This document shows, piece by piece, positions 17,497 through 26,968 of a stretch of 64,000 bases of DNA. Each line of letters opens with the position of its first letter. Within the stretch, counting starts at the first letter, position 1. The DNA comes from Trueperella abortisuis. Its GTDB lineage: Bacteria > Actinomycetota > Actinomycetes > Actinomycetales > Actinomycetaceae. The DNA lies in contig NZ_JAUSQL010000001.1 of NCBI RefSeq assembly GCF_030811095.1, positions 372,001 to 436,000 on the forward strand. Direction: 5' to 3'. The position numbers and the translations under genes were made by a program. The notes below the pieces were generated by a model. That model made no database searches. It was not told the DNA's origin and saw only the letters and a list, made by a program, of their open reading frames with translations.

Positions 17497-17724
17497 CTAT
17501 GCCGTCGCTTTCTCCTCCTCGCTTAGTCGACGGTAGCTGAGGGCACCGGAGGGGCAGGCGTTGATCTGGGCCACGAGTTCGTCGGTTGTGGCATTGAGTG
17601 GCTTGATCCAGGGGCGCTCCTTGGGGTTGTAGACCTGGGGCAGCGTGCGCCAGCAGATCGTGGAGTGTTGGCAGAGCTCGGGCTTCCAGATGATAGCGAT
17701 GTCTTTGCCTTTGTATTCTTTCAT
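17497..17724 (-). CDS. YjdI-type divergent (4Fe-4S) mono-cluster protein
   Basis: A 75-residue protein with the family pattern: CQHSTICWRTLPQVYN, then PWIKPLNA and INACPSGALSYRRL, giving cysteines for a single iron-sulfur cluster. GAGAGGA sits upstream of ATG 17724. It is divergent from pyruvate oxidase. The function of the family is not established; electron transfer or a CDGSH-like role is likely. Confidence 0.85.
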   Translation of the reverse strand: MKEYKGKDIAIIWKPELCQHSTICWRTLPQVYNPKERPWIKPLNATTDELVAQINACPSGALSYRRLSEEEKATA

Positions 17725-17793
17725 GAAGATCCTCTCGCAAACTCATTCCCACATTAGTCCTACTGGTCAGGAGATGCGAGGGCGCCGGAGGGC

Positions 17794-17836
17794 TTGACAC
17801 AACCCCCAAAGTAGTTTAGGATTCAACTAAAAGTTG
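17794..17836 (+). promoter_or_regulatory. Pyruvate oxidase promoter with overlapping inverted repeats
   Basis: TTGACA (17794-17799), 17-bp spacer, TAGGAT (17817-17822). Two overlapping symmetric elements cover the -10 and start: TTTAG-N7-CTAAA (17815-17831) and CAACT-AAA-AGTTG (17824-17836). They are plausible operators, possibly for a MarR-like or redox regulator; no regulator gene is adjacent. Confidence 0.6.
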
Positions 17837-17875
17837 CGAGGAAGAGATCCCCGCGCATGATGAGGAGAGAATCTC

Positions 17876-19624
17876 ATGGCAACAATCAACGCCGGCGACG
17901 CAATGATGAAAGTCCTCCACAGCTGGGGCGTTACGCGCATCTACGGTCTTCCGGGCGGATCGCTCGATTCTACGATGAACTCTATCCACAACTACAGGGA
18001 CACGATCCGGTACGTGGGCGTGCGTCACGAGGAGGACGGCTCGCTTGCCGCGGTGGCGGAAGCCAAGCTGACCGGCAGGATCGGCGTCATGCTCGGGTCG
18101 GCCGGCCCGGGCGCGGCACACCTTATCAACGGCCTGTACGACGCCAAGATTGACTCCATCCCCGTGCTTGCCATCGTCGGCCAGGTCCCCACCTCGAACA
18201 TGAACAAGGACTTCTTCCAGGAGATGCCGGAGAACCCCATGTTCGCCGACGTCGCCGTCTACAACCGCACCGTCATGACCCCGGCCCAGCTGCCCATGGT
18301 CATCGATAAGGCCATCGCTGCCGCCTACGAAAAGCGCGGCCCGGCCGTCGTCGTCATCCCGAAGGACTTGGCCTGGGCGGAGGTGGAAGACACCTACGTC
18401 TCGAGTGCGGGCGTCTACCGCGAGGTCGCCTGGGAGCGCCCCGCCGCACACGACGACGTCGTAGCGGCCGCCGACCTCCTCATCGGTGCGCGCCGCCCCT
18501 ACATCTACTTCGGGCAGGGTGCGAAGGGTGCGGCCGACGAGCTACGCGAGCTGTCCGACCTCCTGCAGGTTCCGCTTGGTTCGACCTACCTGGCCAAGCC
18601 CATCCTTGAGGGCGACGAGAAGGCCTGGATGCTCTCCACCGGCCGCGTGGCCACCAAGCCGGGCGTGGACGGTGCGTTCCATGCCGACGCCGTCGTCTTC
18701 ATCGGCACCAACTTCGAGTTCCCGATGTTCAACCCGAAGGCCACGTTCGTCGACGTCAATATCCGCCCCTCCGTGATCGGCGACCGCCACCCCGCCTACC
18801 TCGGCATCCTCGCCGACGCCCCGACCTTCCTGCGCCAACTGCTGGCGGAGGTCAAGGCGCGCAAGGCGGCGGGGGAGGACCTGACCTCCGCGCACCGGGA
18901 CTGGTACGACGCGATGGTTGAGGATCGCGCCGAGTGGGACGCTTGGATCGCCCGGAACGCCGAGCGGGTGGAGGAGTCGCCGGCCCGTTTTGAAGCGATC
19001 TACAAGGTGATCAACGAGGTCGCGGCCGACGACGCCGTGTTCGGTGTCGACGTCGGCAACGTCAACATTGCCACCGGCCGTTTCCTCGACCTGGGCAAGG
19101 GGCGCACATTCGTCACCTCCCCGCTGTACGCGACGATGGGCTTCGGTCTGCCGGCCGGCCTCGCCGCCGGGCTGTCCTATCCGGGGCGTGAGGTGTGGAC
19201 GCTGGCCGGCGACGGCGGCGCCGCCATGACGATCACCGATCTTGTTGCGCAGCGCGAGCAGGGTCTGGGGATTATCAACGTGGTGTTCACGAACAAGTCG
19301 TTGGGCTTCATCGAGGCCGAGCAGGACGATACTCGCCAGCCGCACTCCGGCGTGGCCCTGTCCGACATCGACTTCGCTCAGGTTGCCCGCGGTCTTGGCG
19401 TCAAGGGCTACACCGCCCGCACGGCCGCCGAATTTGCGCGGATCGCGGACGAGGTCAAGGGGACGAAGGAACCGGTGCTCATTGACGTGAAGATCACCAA
19501 CGACCGCCTCCTGCCGGTGGAGAAGCTCGCTTTCGCGCCGCAGGCCGCCCGCGAGCTCCTCGCCCAGTACGACGCCGCCGAGCTAACCCCGGTCGAGGAG
19601 CTGCTGGAGCGCCACGGGGCCTAG
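17876..19624 (+). CDS. Pyruvate oxidase (thiamine diphosphate- and FAD-dependent)
   Basis: A 582-residue enzyme of the ThDP family. The N-terminal domain has YGLPGGSLD and the activating glutamate in VRHEEDGSLAAVA; the middle FAD domain follows. The C-terminal ThDP/Mg site is GDGGAAMTITDLVAQREQ with FTNKSLGFIEAEQDDT, typical of SpxB/Pox5-type oxidases that turn pyruvate, phosphate and O2 into acetyl phosphate, CO2 and H2O2. The quinone-dependent PoxB is the alternative but matches the GFIEAEQ region less well. It has its own promoter. Confidence 0.85.
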   Translation: MATINAGDAMMKVLHSWGVTRIYGLPGGSLDSTMNSIHNYRDTIRYVGVRHEEDGSLAAVAEAKLTGRIGVMLGSAGPGAAHLINGLYDAKIDSIPVLAIVGQVPTSNMNKDFFQEMPENPMFADVAVYNRTVMTPAQLPMVIDKAIAAAYEKRGPAVVVIPKDLAWAEVEDTYVSSAGVYREVAWERPAAHDDVVAAADLLIGARRPYIYFGQGAKGAADELRELSDLLQVPLGSTYLAKPILEGDEKAWMLSTGRVATKPGVDGAFHADAVVFIGTNFEFPMFNPKATFVDVNIRPSVIGDRHPAYLGILADAPTFLRQLLAEVKARKAAGEDLTSAHRDWYDAMVEDRAEWDAWIARNAERVEESPARFEAIYKVINEVAADDAVFGVDVGNVNIATGRFLDLGKGRTFVTSPLYATMGFGLPAGLAAGLSYPGREVWTLAGDGGAAMTITDLVAQREQGLGIINVVFTNKSLGFIEAEQDDTRQPHSGVALSDIDFAQVARGLGVKGYTARTAAEFARIADEVKGTKEPVLIDVKITNDRLLPVEKLAFAPQAARELLAQYDAAELTPVEELLERHGA

Positions 19625-19764
19625 CTGATTCACCTGGCGGCGCTAGCTTGTCAGGATCGCCCGCGTCGCCCGGACGGATTCTCGGCCTTGTCTCGGCTCT
19701 CATCCTGGCCTCGCGCCAGCGCGGGCAGCTGTAACCTCCCAGGCCACCGCGATAGGATGGGGCA

Positions 19765-20025
19765 ATGTACGCAATTGTTACCGTCACCGGCTCGGACCAT
19801 CCGGGCATCGTCGCGGGCGTCACCTCGGCGCTTGCGGAGCACAAGGCCAACATCCTCGACATCTCCCAGACCCTCATGGGCGGGTTTTTCACGATGATCC
19901 TCCGCGTGGAGGTCTCCTCCTCCATCGACGAGCTCCAGGAGGGCCTGGCCGTCGTCGAGCGCGAGCAGGCTACCGTCATCCGGGTCCAGTCGGAGGACCT
20001 GTTCACCGCGATGAACGAACTGTAG
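19765..20025 (+). CDS. ACT-domain protein (UPF0237 family)
   Basis: An 86-residue stand-alone ACT domain: [42 protein letters not shown] domains bind amino acids or other small ligands and act in control. It lies 7 bp upstream of the UPF0210 gene, a conserved pairing across bacteria, so the two probably act together. The ligand is unknown. Confidence 0.9.
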   Translation: MYAIVTVTGSDHPGIVAGVTSALAEHKANILDISQTLMGGFFTMILRVEVSSSIDELQEGLAVVEREQATVIRVQSEDLFTAMNEL

Positions 20026-20032
20026 GTGCGCC

Positions 20033-21397
20033 GTGACATTCCATTCGAGCCCGCAGTCCATCCTGTCCACGGTGGAGATGATCGAGAAGTACCGCCTGGA
20101 CATCCGCACCGTCACGATGGGGATCTCCCTCCTTTCCTGCCGCCGCTCCACCATGGCAGAAACCTGCGATGCCATCTACGAGCGCATCACCACCCAAGCC
20201 GCCCGCCTCGTCGAGGTCGCCCAGGGCATCGAGCGCGAGCTGGGCATCCCGATCGTCAACAAGCGCGTCTCCGTCACCCCGATCGCCCTGATCGCGGCGG
20301 GCCTGGAGGGCGACGTCGCCGACATCGCCCACGCCCTCGACCGCGCCGGTAAAGCGGTGGGCGTCAACTTCATCGGCGGCTACTCGGCGCTGGTGGACAA
20401 GGGGATGAGCGACGCCGACCGCGCCCTCATCGCATCCCTCCCGCGAGCCCTGACCGACACCGACGTCGTGTGCGGATCGGTCAACGTCGCCTCCTCGCGA
20501 GCCGGGATCAACATGGAGGCCGTCGCCCAACTGGGCGAGGTCATCAAGGAGGCCGCGCGCCGCACCGCCGACCGCTCCGCGATCGCCTGCGCCAAGCTCG
20601 TCGTCTTCGCCAACGCGGTGGGCGACAACCCGTTCATGGCCGGCGCGTTCCACGGCGTCGAGGAGCCGGACACCGTCATCAACGTGGGCGTGTCCGGGCC
20701 CGGCGTCGTCGCCAATGCCATCGAACCCGCGCGCGGCGCCCCGCTCAACGAGATCGCCGAGGAGATCAAGAAGGCCGCCTTCAAGATCACCCGCGCCGGT
20801 CAGCTCGTGGGCGAACTCGCCGCCAAGCGCCTCGGCGTGCCCTTCGGCATCGTCGACCTCTCGCTTGCCCCCACCGCCGAGGTGGGCGATTCCGTGGCCG
20901 CGATCCTTGAGGCAATGGGCCTGGAGCAGGTGGGCGCCCATGGCACCACCGCCGCGCTCACCCTTCTCAACGACGCCGTCAAGAAGGGCGGCATGATGGC
21001 CTGTTCGCGCGTGGGTGGCCTATCCGGCTCCTTCATCCCGGTCTCCGAGGACGCCAACATGATCGACGCCGTCCGCGCCGGCACGCTCTCAATCGAAAAG
21101 CTCGAGGCCATGACGGCGATCTGCTCGGTCGGCCTGGACATGGTGGCCATCCCGGGTGATACCCCCGCCGCCGCGATCGCCGGCATGATCGCCGACGAGG
21201 CCGCGATCGGGGTCATGAACCACAAGACGACGGCGGTGCGTGTCATCCCTGCGCCCGGCACTGTCCCGGGCGACGAGGTCGATTTTGGCGGGCTGCTCGG
21301 TTACGCGCCCGTCATGCCGGTTCGGTCGGTGTCCAGCGCGGACTTCATCTCGCGCGGCGGATTCATCCCCGCGCCCGTGCACGGCATGCGCAACTAA
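20033..21397 (+). CDS. UPF0210/PFL-family protein (DUF711)
   Basis: A 454-residue protein starting GTG 20033 ([16 protein letters not shown]). Conserved blocks include [35 protein letters not shown]-type [22 protein letters not shown] and the C-terminal [18 protein letters not shown]. The family has a pyruvate-formate-lyase-like fold and no settled activity. It is paired with the ACT protein just upstream. Confidence 0.9.
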   Translation: MTFHSSPQSILSTVEMIEKYRLDIRTVTMGISLLSCRRSTMAETCDAIYERITTQAARLVEVAQGIERELGIPIVNKRVSVTPIALIAAGLEGDVADIAHALDRAGKAVGVNFIGGYSALVDKGMSDADRALIASLPRALTDTDVVCGSVNVASSRAGINMEAVAQLGEVIKEAARRTADRSAIACAKLVVFANAVGDNPFMAGAFHGVEEPDTVINVGVSGPGVVANAIEPARGAPLNEIAEEIKKAAFKITRAGQLVGELAAKRLGVPFGIVDLSLAPTAEVGDSVAAILEAMGLEQVGAHGTTAALTLLNDAVKKGGMMACSRVGGLSGSFIPVSEDANMIDAVRAGTLSIEKLEAMTAICSVGLDMVAIPGDTPAAAIAGMIADEAAIGVMNHKTTAVRVIPAPGTVPGDEVDFGGLLGYAPVMPVRSVSSADFISRGGFIPAPVHGMRN

Positions 21398-21478
21398 CGC
21401 CGGCGGCGAAGAAGTTTAAAGCTCCCGGTGCGCGGCAGTAGACTGCGAGCGTTAGTCCAGGTCAAAGTGGGAAACGTG

Positions 21479-22303
21479 ATGCGACGCAACAAAGAACCCC
21501 AGGTTGATACCCGCAACGACGACGGCAGCGTGCTTCGCGCAACACGCCTTGCCGCCACGTCGGTGCACGGCCCGATCTTCGGGCCCCTCGACTTGACCCT
21601 CACCCCCGGCACGCTCTGCATCGTGCACGGCACCTCCGGGTCGGGACGCTCAGCCCTCCTGCTCGCCCTCGCCGGCCGGCTTCGCCGCGTGACGGGCGAG
21701 CTGCTCGTTGCCGGGCATGACGCCGCCTTCGACACCCGCGCGGTGCTCTCCCTCGCGAGCGTTGGCCGCATCGGGCAGTACGCCGCCCCCGATGACCGGC
21801 TGACTGTGGGCGAACTCATCGGCGAACGCGCCGTCCAGGACGGCATCAGGCTGAGCCAGGCCGTTGACCGCGCCGAAGAGATCGAGGACTTCCTCGGTTA
21901 CCGCATCGATCGTGGCGCGCTATACGAGGACCTGCCCGCCGCCGAGAAGACGATGCTGTGTGCGGGGCTCGCGATGCTGCGCCCGGCGGCCGTCGTCGTC
22001 GTGGACGAGGCGGACCGTGACGTGCCCGCCCACCAGGTCGCAACGCTGTTCGCCACTTTGCAACGCCTGGCCACCATGGAGAACAACGTCGTCATCGTCA
22101 GCGCATCGAACGCGAACGCGGCGCCCGTCGGCGCGATGCGCGTCCACCTCGCGCCCACCAAGCTCTCGCGAGTCCATAAGATCGAAGACCCTCCCGTCGC
22201 CATCGACGAGGCCACCGAGGCCCCGGAGGAAGTCGAGCCGCTCGACCCGGACCTGGAGGAGACCGTCGTAGCGAAGGTTGGCGAGGAAGGCACGGAGGAA
22301 TAA
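21479..22303 (+). CDS. ABC-type ATPase-like partner of the YhgE/Pip protein
   Basis: About 274 residues. Walker A is GTSGSGRSALLLAL and Walker B VVVVDEADRDV. The ABC signature LSGGQ is absent; its place reads YEDLPAAEKTML. The C-terminus is acidic (EAPEEVEPLDPDLEE). ATG 21479 gives a natural N-terminus; an in-frame start 51 bp upstream is possible. Its stop overlaps the next ATG (TAATG), so it is coupled with the membrane protein. Similar ATPase plus YhgE pairs are widespread in Actinobacteria. Confidence 0.65.
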   Translation: MRRNKEPQVDTRNDDGSVLRATRLAATSVHGPIFGPLDLTLTPGTLCIVHGTSGSGRSALLLALAGRLRRVTGELLVAGHDAAFDTRAVLSLASVGRIGQYAAPDDRLTVGELIGERAVQDGIRLSQAVDRAEEIEDFLGYRIDRGALYEDLPAAEKTMLCAGLAMLRPAAVVVVDEADRDVPAHQVATLFATLQRLATMENNVVIVSASNANAAPVGAMRVHLAPTKLSRVHKIEDPPVAIDEATEAPEEVEPLDPDLEETVVAKVGEEGTEE

Positions 22304-24477
22304 TGATCAAGCCGCTGCGCGCCGCGGGCCTCGAATTCAAGCATTTCCGCGGAATCCCCGTCATAGCCCTCGTCTTCATCCTCATCGTCCCCACCCTCTA
22401 CGGCGGCATCTACCTGCACGCCAACTGGGACCTGTACAACGAGATCGGCAAGGTCAAGGTCGCGATCGTCAACGGCGACAAGGCGGTTGAATACGGCGAA
22501 CAAACCATCGACGCCGGCTCCCTGTTCGTGCAGGCCATCAAGAACCAGGAGGGTTTCGACTGGCAGTTCATGGACGACGAGGCGGAGGCCGAGCGGCTCC
22601 TGCACGAGGGCGAGGTCTACATGATCGTCTCCGTGCCCGAGAACTTCTCGGCGAACCTCGTCGCCGCCGGGCGCTTCCAGCCCGAACGCGCCACCATCAC
22701 CTTCCACCGCGACGACGCCAACGGTTTCATCGCCGGCTCCCTCCTGTCCCAGATGCAGGCGCTCATCCAGGAGCAGGTCAACGCGGCGGTGGGGGAGGCC
22801 TACTTCTCCACTCTGTTCGGGCAACTGTCCGTGATCCGCGACGGCATGAACACCGCCGCCGACGGCGCCCGCCAGCTCTCCGACGGCCTCAGCCAGGCGG
22901 CGGATGGGGTCTCCGCCCTCAACGAGGGGCTCTCCGGCCTCGACGTGCCCGAAATGCAGGACGACATGAAACAGCTCTCGGACGCGATGGCCACCCTCAA
23001 CCGCGGCGCCACGAGCGTGCTGCTCGGCGTCTCCGGGGCAACGGGCTCGGTCTACGGGCTGGAGAACGTCGCGGACGGCGTGAAGGTCGGCAAGGACAAC
23101 GTCAAGGCCGCGCTCGAGCCCCTGCGCAATTACGTCAACAACAACTTGCCCAAGCTCCAGGACGACGCCGTCAACCTCGCCGGGGTCAGCGCCGAGCTAT
23201 CCGGGAGCGCGAACTCGACGATTGGGAGGACGAACTCCGCCCTCGACGCCGTCAACAAGGCCCTCCTCCAGCTCGCCGTCAACCCCGACCTGGCCAACGA
23301 CCCCGACTTCCTCGCCCAGCTCCAAGAGGACATCGCCGCGTCCTCCTCGCTGCTCGGCGACCTGTCCGCCAGCGTCTCCGGCCAGCTCTCCCTGACCTCG
23401 AGCCTGCAGGCGAACATCGACTACAACGCCACCAAATCCGCGGTGGACGCCGCGGACTCGGCGATGGCGGCGATCGACTCCTCCTTTGACAACCTGGACA
23501 CCGCGCTGCGCAACTTCGGCTCTTCGGCGAACGACATCCGCACCGGCGTTGACCAGATCAACGAGGGCAAGAACCAGCTGAACACCCTGCTATCCGGCCT
23601 GAGCGGCAAGCTGCCCGAGGCGATCGCAGGCCTGGAGCAGCTGGTCAGCGGGGTCTCCCAGCTCGACCTTGCGATGCAGCAGCTTGACTCCGGCGCGGCC
23701 ACCCTTGCCGACGGGCTCGAGCAGGGCGTGGCTCAGATCCCGGAACTGACCGACTCGGAGGTCGACCGCCTCGCCGAGATCATGTCCTCCCCGGTCAGCA
23801 TCGACGTCATCATCGACAACAACGCCGAAACGTATGGCCGCGGCCTGGCACCGTTCTTCTTCTCTATCGCGCTGTGGATCTCCTCGGTGACATTCTTCCT
23901 CGTCATGCGGACGCTACCGGGCCGGGCGTTGCTCTCCCGCTCCGGGACCCTGGCCATGACATTGCAGGGATTTGCGCCGTTCGCGGTGATGGGCGTGGCC
24001 TCCTCACTGATCATGGGGCTGGGGGTGTGGGGCCTGCTCGGCCTGCACCCGGTCCACCCGTGGCGTTTCATCCTTCTGCTGATCGTGGCGGTGCTGGCGT
24101 TCATGTCGCTGGGGTACGCGGTGCGGCTGTGGCTGGGCTCACCGCAGAGCGCCGTCTTCCTCGTGGCGCTCATCCTGCAGCTGCCGGCGTCGGGCGGAAC
24201 CTTCCCCACCGAGGTGCTCAACTCCTTCTACCGCGGGCTGTCCTCGATCGCGCCGATGCGCTACTCGGTGGACGCCTTCCGCGTGGCGATCTCCGGCGGC
24301 ACGGACACCCAGTATTGGGGCTCGCTGGCGGTGCTCGTCATGATCACCGTAGTCTCGATGGCGGCCATGTACGTGCTCGTCGGGCGCAGGCGCGTGCTGC
24401 GGATGCGCGACCTGCACCCGACCATGGTCACCGGCGAATCCACCGGCGATTACGCGTTCTCGATCCGCCCCCGCTGA
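22303..24477 (+). CDS. YhgE/Pip-family membrane protein
   Basis: A 724-residue protein. One N-terminal helix (VIALVFILIVPTLYGGIYL) is followed by the signature NWDLYNEIGKVKVAIVN. A ~400-residue extracytoplasmic region follows, rich in heptad-like repeats (GARQLSDGLSQAADGVSAL, INEGKNQLNTLLSGL). The C-terminus has about five membrane helices of the ABC-2 permease type (FFFSIALWISSVTFFLVMR onward). The family includes the lactococcal phage-infection protein and YhgE. With the upstream ATPase it may form an exporter or envelope machine. Confidence 0.85.
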   Translation: MIKPLRAAGLEFKHFRGIPVIALVFILIVPTLYGGIYLHANWDLYNEIGKVKVAIVNGDKAVEYGEQTIDAGSLFVQAIKNQEGFDWQFMDDEAEAERLLHEGEVYMIVSVPENFSANLVAAGRFQPERATITFHRDDANGFIAGSLLSQMQALIQEQVNAAVGEAYFSTLFGQLSVIRDGMNTAADGARQLSDGLSQAADGVSALNEGLSGLDVPEMQDDMKQLSDAMATLNRGATSVLLGVSGATGSVYGLENVADGVKVGKDNVKAALEPLRNYVNNNLPKLQDDAVNLAGVSAELSGSANSTIGRTNSALDAVNKALLQLAVNPDLANDPDFLAQLQEDIAASSSLLGDLSASVSGQLSLTSSLQANIDYNATKSAVDAADSAMAAIDSSFDNLDTALRNFGSSANDIRTGVDQINEGKNQLNTLLSGLSGKLPEAIAGLEQLVSGVSQLDLAMQQLDSGAATLADGLEQGVAQIPELTDSEVDRLAEIMSSPVSIDVIIDNNAETYGRGLAPFFFSIALWISSVTFFLVMRTLPGRALLSRSGTLAMTLQGFAPFAVMGVASSLIMGLGVWGLLGLHPVHPWRFILLLIVAVLAFMSLGYAVRLWLGSPQSAVFLVALILQLPASGGTFPTEVLNSFYRGLSSIAPMRYSVDAFRVAISGGTDTQYWGSLAVLVMITVVSMAAMYVLVGRRRVLRMRDLHPTMVTGESTGDYAFSIRPR

Positions 24478-24514
24478 TTTCCAACCGATCACACACCCGA
24501 GAAAAGGAGTCCAC

Positions 24515-24694
24515 ATGATCGTCGGAGCCTACGCCGCGATGCCCACCAGCCTTCTTACCGAGGACCGCGTGCGCGGCTTCATCGGCGCGGGCGGCGGGCG
24601 CGAGGACTACCGTGGGGTGAAGATCCAGGTGCAAGCCGGCGCCGACGTCGAGACCCGCGCTGCCATGATCAGGCGGCTAGCCGCGATGTGCTAA
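24515..24694 (+). CDS. Small 59-residue ORF, possible DUF4862 remnant
   Basis: MIVGAYAAMPTSLLTEDRV begins a 59-residue frame with an excellent AAAAGGAG 6 bp upstream of the ATG. The first ~17 residues recall the start of DUF4862 proteins (about 300 residues), but the rest does not follow that family as I remember it, so it may be an internally deleted remnant. Alternatively it is a real small protein. It ends shortly before the PTS promoter. Confidence 0.4.
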   Translation: MIVGAYAAMPTSLLTEDRVRGFIGAGGGREDYRGVKIQVQAGADVETRAAMIRRLAAMC

Positions 24695-24739
24695 AAGCAC
24701 ACGCGCCACGGCGGAAAAACCCTAGAATGGCACGGGTGC

Positions 24740-24769
24740 TTGTCACGGATTGATCGGTGTGGTTACTAT
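24740..24769 (+). promoter_or_regulatory. Promoter of the first PTS operon
   Basis: TTGTCA (24740-24745), 18-bp spacer, TACTAT (24764-24769). The predicted start near 24776 leaves the RAT element at the 5' end of the leader RNA. Confidence 0.6.
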
Positions 24770-24790
24770 GGTCTCGAATTCACTCACTTG

Positions 24791-24816
24791 GGGTTGTTAC
24801 TCACTGAGGCAAGACC
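24791..24816 (+). promoter_or_regulatory. RAT site for a LicT/BglG-type antiterminator
   Basis: GGGTTGTTACTC followed by ACTGAGGCAAGACC matches the ribonucleic antiterminator consensus (GGATTGTTACTG...GCAGGCAAAACC). Its 3' end overlaps the 5' arm of the terminator, so the bound antiterminator would block hairpin formation. The cognate protein is encoded in this operon. Confidence 0.85.
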
Positions 24817-24849
24817 TAAGGCGTCGTTGAGAGGCCTTAGGTCTTTTTT
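24811..24849 (+). terminator. Conditional intrinsic terminator ahead of the PTS operon
   Basis: Perfect 12-bp stem AAGACCTAAGGC / GCCTTAGGTCTT with an 11-nt loop and six T residues at its 3' end. It shares AAGACC with the RAT element and lies ~54 bp before the EII start. Confidence 0.92.
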
Positions 24850-24902
24850 GTTCTCGGGCGCCAGTGCCGGCGGTATCAGCCACAAAACGAAAGTAGGAGA
24901 CG

Positions 24903-26966
24903 ATGACGTCGACAGCCACGAGCGCACGCTCAATCATCGACAACGTGGGCGGGGTGGAGAATATTCGCTCGCTGACCCACTGCGCCACCAGACTTCGCTT
25001 CGAGCTCGTTGACGCGGGCAAGGCCGACACCCGGGCGCTGGACGGCGTGGACGGCGTCCTCGGCGTCGTGCCGCAGAGCGGGGACCGCCTGCAGGTCATC
25101 TGCGGAGGCGGTGTGGAGTCCATGTTCTCGGCGATCAACGCCCTGCCGGAGATGGCGAGCAAGGGCCAGCTTACCGACGCCGAGATCAAGGCGCAGGCAC
25201 GCTCGAAGGCCCGCGGCCGCTTCTCCTGGCTGGACAACTTCTTCGAGTACCTCTCGGATTCCTTCCGCCCGATCCTCGGCGTCCTGCTCGGCGCCTCGCT
25301 CATCATCGCCACGACGGCGGTCCTCGACGCCCTGCACATCGTCGACTTCCGCGCCGCCGACAAGTCGGCCACCTGGGTGTTCGTCGATGCGATGTGGCGG
25401 GCGGTGTTCTACTTCCTGCCGATCATGGTCGCCTACAACGCGGCGAAGAAGCTCCGCGTTGACCCCTGGCTCGGCGGCACCATCATGGCCGCCCTCATGA
25501 CGCCGAACTTCATCAGCCTCTCCGACCCCAACGTCGTCTCCGAGACCACGTGTACGACGAACGAAACCCTGGGCACGACGTCGTGCACCTCGAACATCTT
25601 CGGCCTGCCGATGCAGCTCAACGACTACGGAGGGCAGGTCTTCGTGCCGCTCATGATGGTGGCGGTCCTCGCCCTCGTCTTCCACGGCCTGAAGAAGATC
25701 TTCCCGGCGTCGGTCCAGATGGTGTTCGTGCCGTTTTTCTCCATGCTCGTCATGATCCCCGTGACCGCCTTCCTCATTGGCCCGCTCGGCGTGTGGATGG
25801 GCACCGGCATCGGAAGCGGCCTTGCCTGGATGAACACGAATGCGCCGTTTGTCTTCGCCATCCTCATCCCGATGCTCTACCCGTTCCTCGTGCCGCTCGG
25901 GCTGCATTGGCCGCTGAACGCCCTCATGCTCATCAACATCCAGACCCTCGGCTACGACTTCATCCAGGGCCCGATGGGCGTGTGGAACTTCGCCTGCTTC
26001 GGCGCCACCGCCGGGGTCCTCGTCATCTCCCTGCGCGAGCGCGACCTGCGGATGCGCCAGACCGCTTTCGGTGCCCTCGCCGCGGGCCTCTTCGGCGGCA
26101 TTTCAGAGCCCTCGCTCTACGGTATCCACCTACGCTTCAAGCGCATTTACCCGCGCCTGCTGCTGGGCTGCTTCGCCGGCGGCCTGACGATCGCGTTCCT
26201 GTCCGCCCCGTTCAACGGAGTCCAGACCCACGCCTTCGCCTTCACCTCCCTGCTGACCATTTCCGTCTTCAACCCGATGTGGGTCTACGGGGTCTCGATT
26301 GCCGTGGCCTTCGTCGTTGCCATGACCGCGATCATCTTCACCGACTACCGCACGCCTGAGGAGCGCGAGGCCGCCCGCGCCGGCGCCTCGGCGAACGCCG
26401 AGGGCACAGACGCCGCGGTTGGCGTTGGCGCCGGCGGGATCACCCTCGCCACCGAGGAGGAGGCGGCCGGCGAGGTGACCGGCGCCGAGCACGCGGTGGG
26501 CACGACCACCGCGGTGGGCGCACCCGTCGCTGGCGAGGTTGTGACACTGGCCGACGCTGGGGACGCCGTCTTCGCCTCGGGAGCCCTAGGGGAGGGCGTC
26601 GGCATCATCCCGGCCGAGTCCGCGATCGTCGCTCCCGTCTCCGGCACGCTACGGACGGTGGCCAAGTCCGGCCACGCGTTCGGCATCAAGACCGACGACG
26701 GCGTCGAGGTCCTCGTCCACGTCGGCATCGACACCGTGAAAATGGACGGCGCGGGCTTCGACGTAGCCGTAGCCAAAGGCCAGCGGATCGAGGCGGGCGA
26801 CCTGCTCGTCACCGTCGACTTCGACGCCGTCACAGCCGCGGGTTACGCCACCACCGTTTTGATGACGGTGACCAACTCGAAAGCCCTCGGCACCGTGAAG
26901 CCCGGAGCCCCGGCGTCGGTGAACGCGGGTGATCCCGTCATCGCCATCGAAAGCGCGGCGCTCTAA
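24903..26966 (+). CDS. PTS EIIBCA permease, beta-glucoside/sucrose type
   Basis: A 687-residue sugar phosphotransferase permease with domain order B-C-A. EIIB (1-90) has the phosphocysteine in LTHCATRLRF. EIIC (about 115-485) has some ten membrane segments and the GISEPSLYGIHLRFKR motif. A variable Ala/Glu linker leads to a Crr-like EIIA with SGHAFGIKTDDGVEVLVHVGIDTV, its His being the phosphorylation site. B-C-A order is typical of BglF/BglP and trehalose or sucrose permeases; no phosphoglycosidase is adjacent, so the sugar is unknown. Confidence 0.9.
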   Translation: MTSTATSARSIIDNVGGVENIRSLTHCATRLRFELVDAGKADTRALDGVDGVLGVVPQSGDRLQVICGGGVESMFSAINALPEMASKGQLTDAEIKAQARSKARGRFSWLDNFFEYLSDSFRPILGVLLGASLIIATTAVLDALHIVDFRAADKSATWVFVDAMWRAVFYFLPIMVAYNAAKKLRVDPWLGGTIMAALMTPNFISLSDPNVVSETTCTTNETLGTTSCTSNIFGLPMQLNDYGGQVFVPLMMVAVLALVFHGLKKIFPASVQMVFVPFFSMLVMIPVTAFLIGPLGVWMGTGIGSGLAWMNTNAPFVFAILIPMLYPFLVPLGLHWPLNALMLINIQTLGYDFIQGPMGVWNFACFGATAGVLVISLRERDLRMRQTAFGALAAGLFGGISEPSLYGIHLRFKRIYPRLLLGCFAGGLTIAFLSAPFNGVQTHAFAFTSLLTISVFNPMWVYGVSIAVAFVVAMTAIIFTDYRTPEEREAARAGASANAEGTDAAVGVGAGGITLATEEEAAGEVTGAEHAVGTTTAVGAPVAGEVVTLADAGDAVFASGALGEGVGIIPAESAIVAPVSGTLRTVAKSGHAFGIKTDDGVEVLVHVGIDTVKMDGAGFDVAVAKGQRIEAGDLLVTVDFDAVTAAGYATTVLMTVTNSKALGTVKPGAPASVNAGDPVIAIESAAL

Positions 26967-26968
26967 AC

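Noticed and set aside
17815..17833. DtxR/IdeR iron box at the pyruvate oxidase promoter
   Set aside because: Only the TTAGG half resembles the consensus; the second half does not match.
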